Below, in pieces: positions 31,545 to 32,849 of a stretch of DNA of 32,849 nucleotides. How positions within the stretch are numbered: the stretch's first letter is position 1; each line of letters begins with the position of its first letter. The stretch covers positions 1 to 32,849 of the forward strand of contig CADBRN010000048.1 in the NCBI GenBank assembly GCA_902797025.1. Reading direction: 5' to 3'. Source of the DNA: an uncultured Lachnospiraceae bacterium. GTDB taxonomy: Bacteria; Bacillota; Clostridia; Lachnospirales; Lachnospiraceae. Below the pieces are notes generated by a model. The model searched no databases. It worked only from the letters and a program-made list of their open reading frames with translations, and was not told the DNA's origin. Position numbers and translations under genes: made by a program.

Positions 31545-31748
31545 TTATTCACTCTTTACGACGTTGCATGCCTGCATGCCTTTTTCGCCTTCTGTCACGT
31601 CATAAGTGACGCTCTGGCCTTCCGCGAGGGACTTGAAACCGTCACCCTGAATTGCGCTCCAGTGTACGAAAATGTCTTTGCCGTCGTCTCCGGTTATAAA
31701 CCCGTACCCCTTCTCCGGGTTAAACCATTTGACTGTTCCTTTGTTCAT
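31545..31748 (-). CDS. Cold-shock protein, CspA family
   Basis: A 67-residue single OB-fold nucleic-acid-binding protein. [30 protein letters not shown] contains RNP1 (KGYGFI) and RNP2 (DIFVHW, with Trp where most Csp have Phe). The rest ([24 protein letters not shown]) is standard. It binds single-stranded RNA and DNA and melts RNA structure. GGAGG is nine bases before the ATG. The leader is only about 30 bases, too short for the long cold-sensing leaders of E. coli cspA, so expression is more likely constitutive and strong from its near-perfect promoter. Confidence 0.97.
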   Translation of the reverse strand: MNKGTVKWFNPEKGYGFITGDDGKDIFVHWSAIQGDGFKSLAEGQSVTYDVTEGEKGMQACNVVKSE

Positions 31749-31785
31749 CTTTTGTTTCCTCCATAGTGAAATAAATTACAAATCA

Positions 31786-31814
31786 ATTATATGGAGAAAG
31801 AAAATGAAAGTCAA
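31786..31814 (-). promoter_or_regulatory. Near-consensus promoter of the cold-shock gene
   Basis: Minus-strand TTGACT (31814-31809), 17 bp, TATAAT (31791-31786). Only one base of twelve differs from consensus. It sits between the cold-shock gene and the end of the LacI-family gene. Confidence 0.92.
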
Positions 31815-31825
31815 GGAATGGATGA

Positions 31826-32849
31826 TCAACTGAGATTTTCTGTGCAGACAATGTTGATCGATCCCTGTTCACTCTCCGGAATACTCCCGTATTCAAGGTA
31901 ATTCTGGAGACAGATCAGGGGACGGTATCCCTGATCATAAATGTTTTGTGTGATGACGAAGTCGATTTCACGATTTCGCAGGAGACGCTGGGTCGATTTT
32001 GTTAAATCATGGCTGATGATGCGTAGGCGGCGGGTCAGTCCCAGTTCTCTCACCGCATCCGCGCAGCCGTTCACGCTGTGATTGGCCATATAGACCCCGC
32101 GGATATCCGGATCCTTCCGCAGAGCGTTCCGGACTTTTTCCGCCGTGAGATCATAATCGTTAAAAGTCGTGACGATCGTCATATTGTCGCGCGAGAATCC
32201 CGCTTCCTCCATGCGCGCAAGAAATCCCTCCAGCCGCAGGCGATGTCCGTCGAATTCCGGGTTGCCGACGCCGATCAGAAGCCGGTCTGTTGTGCGGAGG
32301 CATTTGGACATCAGGTCGCCTGCGACGCGGCCGCTGCTGTAGGGATTCTGGCCGACGAAGCAGAGCCGTTTCGAGTCGGGAAGATCTGAGTTCAGGGTGA
32401 TCACCGGGATGCCGTTGCTGATCATCGCGTTGATTTTATCCGTGACCGCCGGGTTGTTTTTTGCGCATACCGCAAGCCCGCTGATCTTCTGCGATTCGAG
32501 CCGCTCGAGCCGTTCGATGTATTCGTAGGGAACACCGGATTCACATTTTTCCACGAGAATCTCTACATTGGAGGTGCGGAGAATATCTTGTGCGTCGCGT
32601 ACACCGTGCATGACCTCGCTGAAAAAGTAACCGGTCTCCGAGGACAGCAGGACGCCGAGTTTCCGCGGGGGGCGGCTGTCGTCAGACTCCAGGCCGAGCG
32701 CCTCCGCCTGCTCCTCGTGGGGCGGAATATAGCGGAGTTCCTTCATCGCGCGGAGCACCCGCTCCCGGACCTCCGGCTTGACGTGCGGACGCTGATTCAA
32801 TACCCGGTCGACCGTTCCGCGGGAGACGCCGGCCAGTTCTGCTACCATA
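31826..32849 (-). CDS. LacI-family transcriptional regulator, 5' end cut by the window
   Basis: At least 340 residues. The visible N-terminus (VAELAGVSRGTVDRVLNQRPHVKPEVRERVLRAMKELRYIP) is the LacI helix-turn-helix plus hinge. The first 5-10 residues (usually xTIKD) lie beyond the window, so the in-frame ATG at the edge may not be the start. The rest is a periplasmic-binding-protein-like sensor domain (LGVLLSSETGYFFSEVMHGVRDA, VGQNPYSSGRVAGDLM, GVYMANHSVNGCADAVRE) of the type that binds sugars, here closest in feel to Peripla_BP_4/xylose- or ribose-binding forms. It probably represses a sugar-use operon upstream, outside the window. The effector is unknown. Confidence 0.92.
   Translation of the reverse strand, partial: MVAELAGVSRGTVDRVLNQRPHVKPEVRERVLRAMKELRYIPPHEEQAEALGLESDDSRPPRKLGVLLSSETGYFFSEVMHGVRDAQDILRTSNVEILVEKCESGVPYEYIERLERLESQKISGLAVCAKNNPAVTDKINAMISNGIPVITLNSDLPDSKRLCFVGQNPYSSGRVAGDLMSKCLRTTDRLLIGVGNPEFDGHRLRLEGFLARMEEAGFSRDNMTIVTTFNDYDLTAEKVRNALRKDPDIRGVYMANHSVNGCADAVRELGLTRRLRIISHDLTKSTQRLLRNREIDFVITQNIYDQGYRPLICLQNYLEYGSIPESEQGSINIVCTENLS

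Noticed and set aside
1-32849. CRISPR array, insertion sequence, prophage, toxin-antitoxin or defence genes
   Set aside because: No evenly spaced direct repeats, transposase or integrase motifs, phage structural genes or toxin-antitoxin pairs are visible; composition is uniform.

Overview
The window looks like a stretch of core chromosome from a Gram-positive anaerobe of the Clostridia, most likely a Lachnospiraceae-type Firmicute. This rests on gene content: HPr kinase, type III pantothenate kinase, ATP-dependent PEP carboxykinase, a FeoA-FeoB fusion, a CIRCE operator before htpG, strong AGGAGG ribosome binding sites and uncharacterised families I associate with Lachnospiraceae. Base composition is GC-rich for that group (estimated by eye, not counted) and even throughout. 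I see no insertion sequence, prophage, CRISPR array, rRNA or integrase.

Layout. 1-3.5 kb: 3' half of pckA, a 475-base AT-rich gap, an AraC-type regulator, and a secreted coiled-coil (PcsB/CwlO-like) cell-wall protein. 3.5-8.6 kb: an AI-2E-type permease, rpiA, a hotdog thioesterase, a small membrane protein coupled to coaX, and divergent coaBC. coaX and coaBC give the first three committed steps from pantothenate toward coenzyme A. 8.7-16 kb: a long co-directional run of a membrane zinc-ribbon protein, a DUF5685-type protein, a J-domain protein with a cysteine-rich tail, an unrecognised helical protein, ftsH, uvrC and hprK, with several start/stop overlaps, closed by a strong terminator. 16-18.7 kb: a class A penicillin-binding protein on the minus strand. 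18.8-22.7 kb: yigZ, a convergent cyclophilin, then tsaE-tsaB-rimI-purine nucleoside phosphorylase. 22.7-25.5 kb: a minus-strand tRNA-Thr(GGT) with its own promoter and terminator, then lemA and its DUF2207 partner. 25.5-28 kb: the FeoAB ferrous iron transporter. 28-30.3 kb: CIRCE-preceded htpG. 30.4-32.8 kb: a small DUF-type protein, a Ser-rich single-pass membrane protein, a cold-shock protein with a near-consensus promoter, and a LacI-family regulator that runs off the end.

No clearly new defence or mobile system is visible. The least explained unit is the 8.7-11.3 kb cluster. Its DUF5685-like protein carries two acidic motifs that resemble those of head-to-head isoprenoid synthases, and it overlaps a J-domain gene. 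Other points worth a look are a WalR-like box before the cell-wall hydrolase-like gene, the unusual CIRCE position, acidic insertions in HtpG, and a perfect 20-bp hairpin without a U-tract between two convergent genes.
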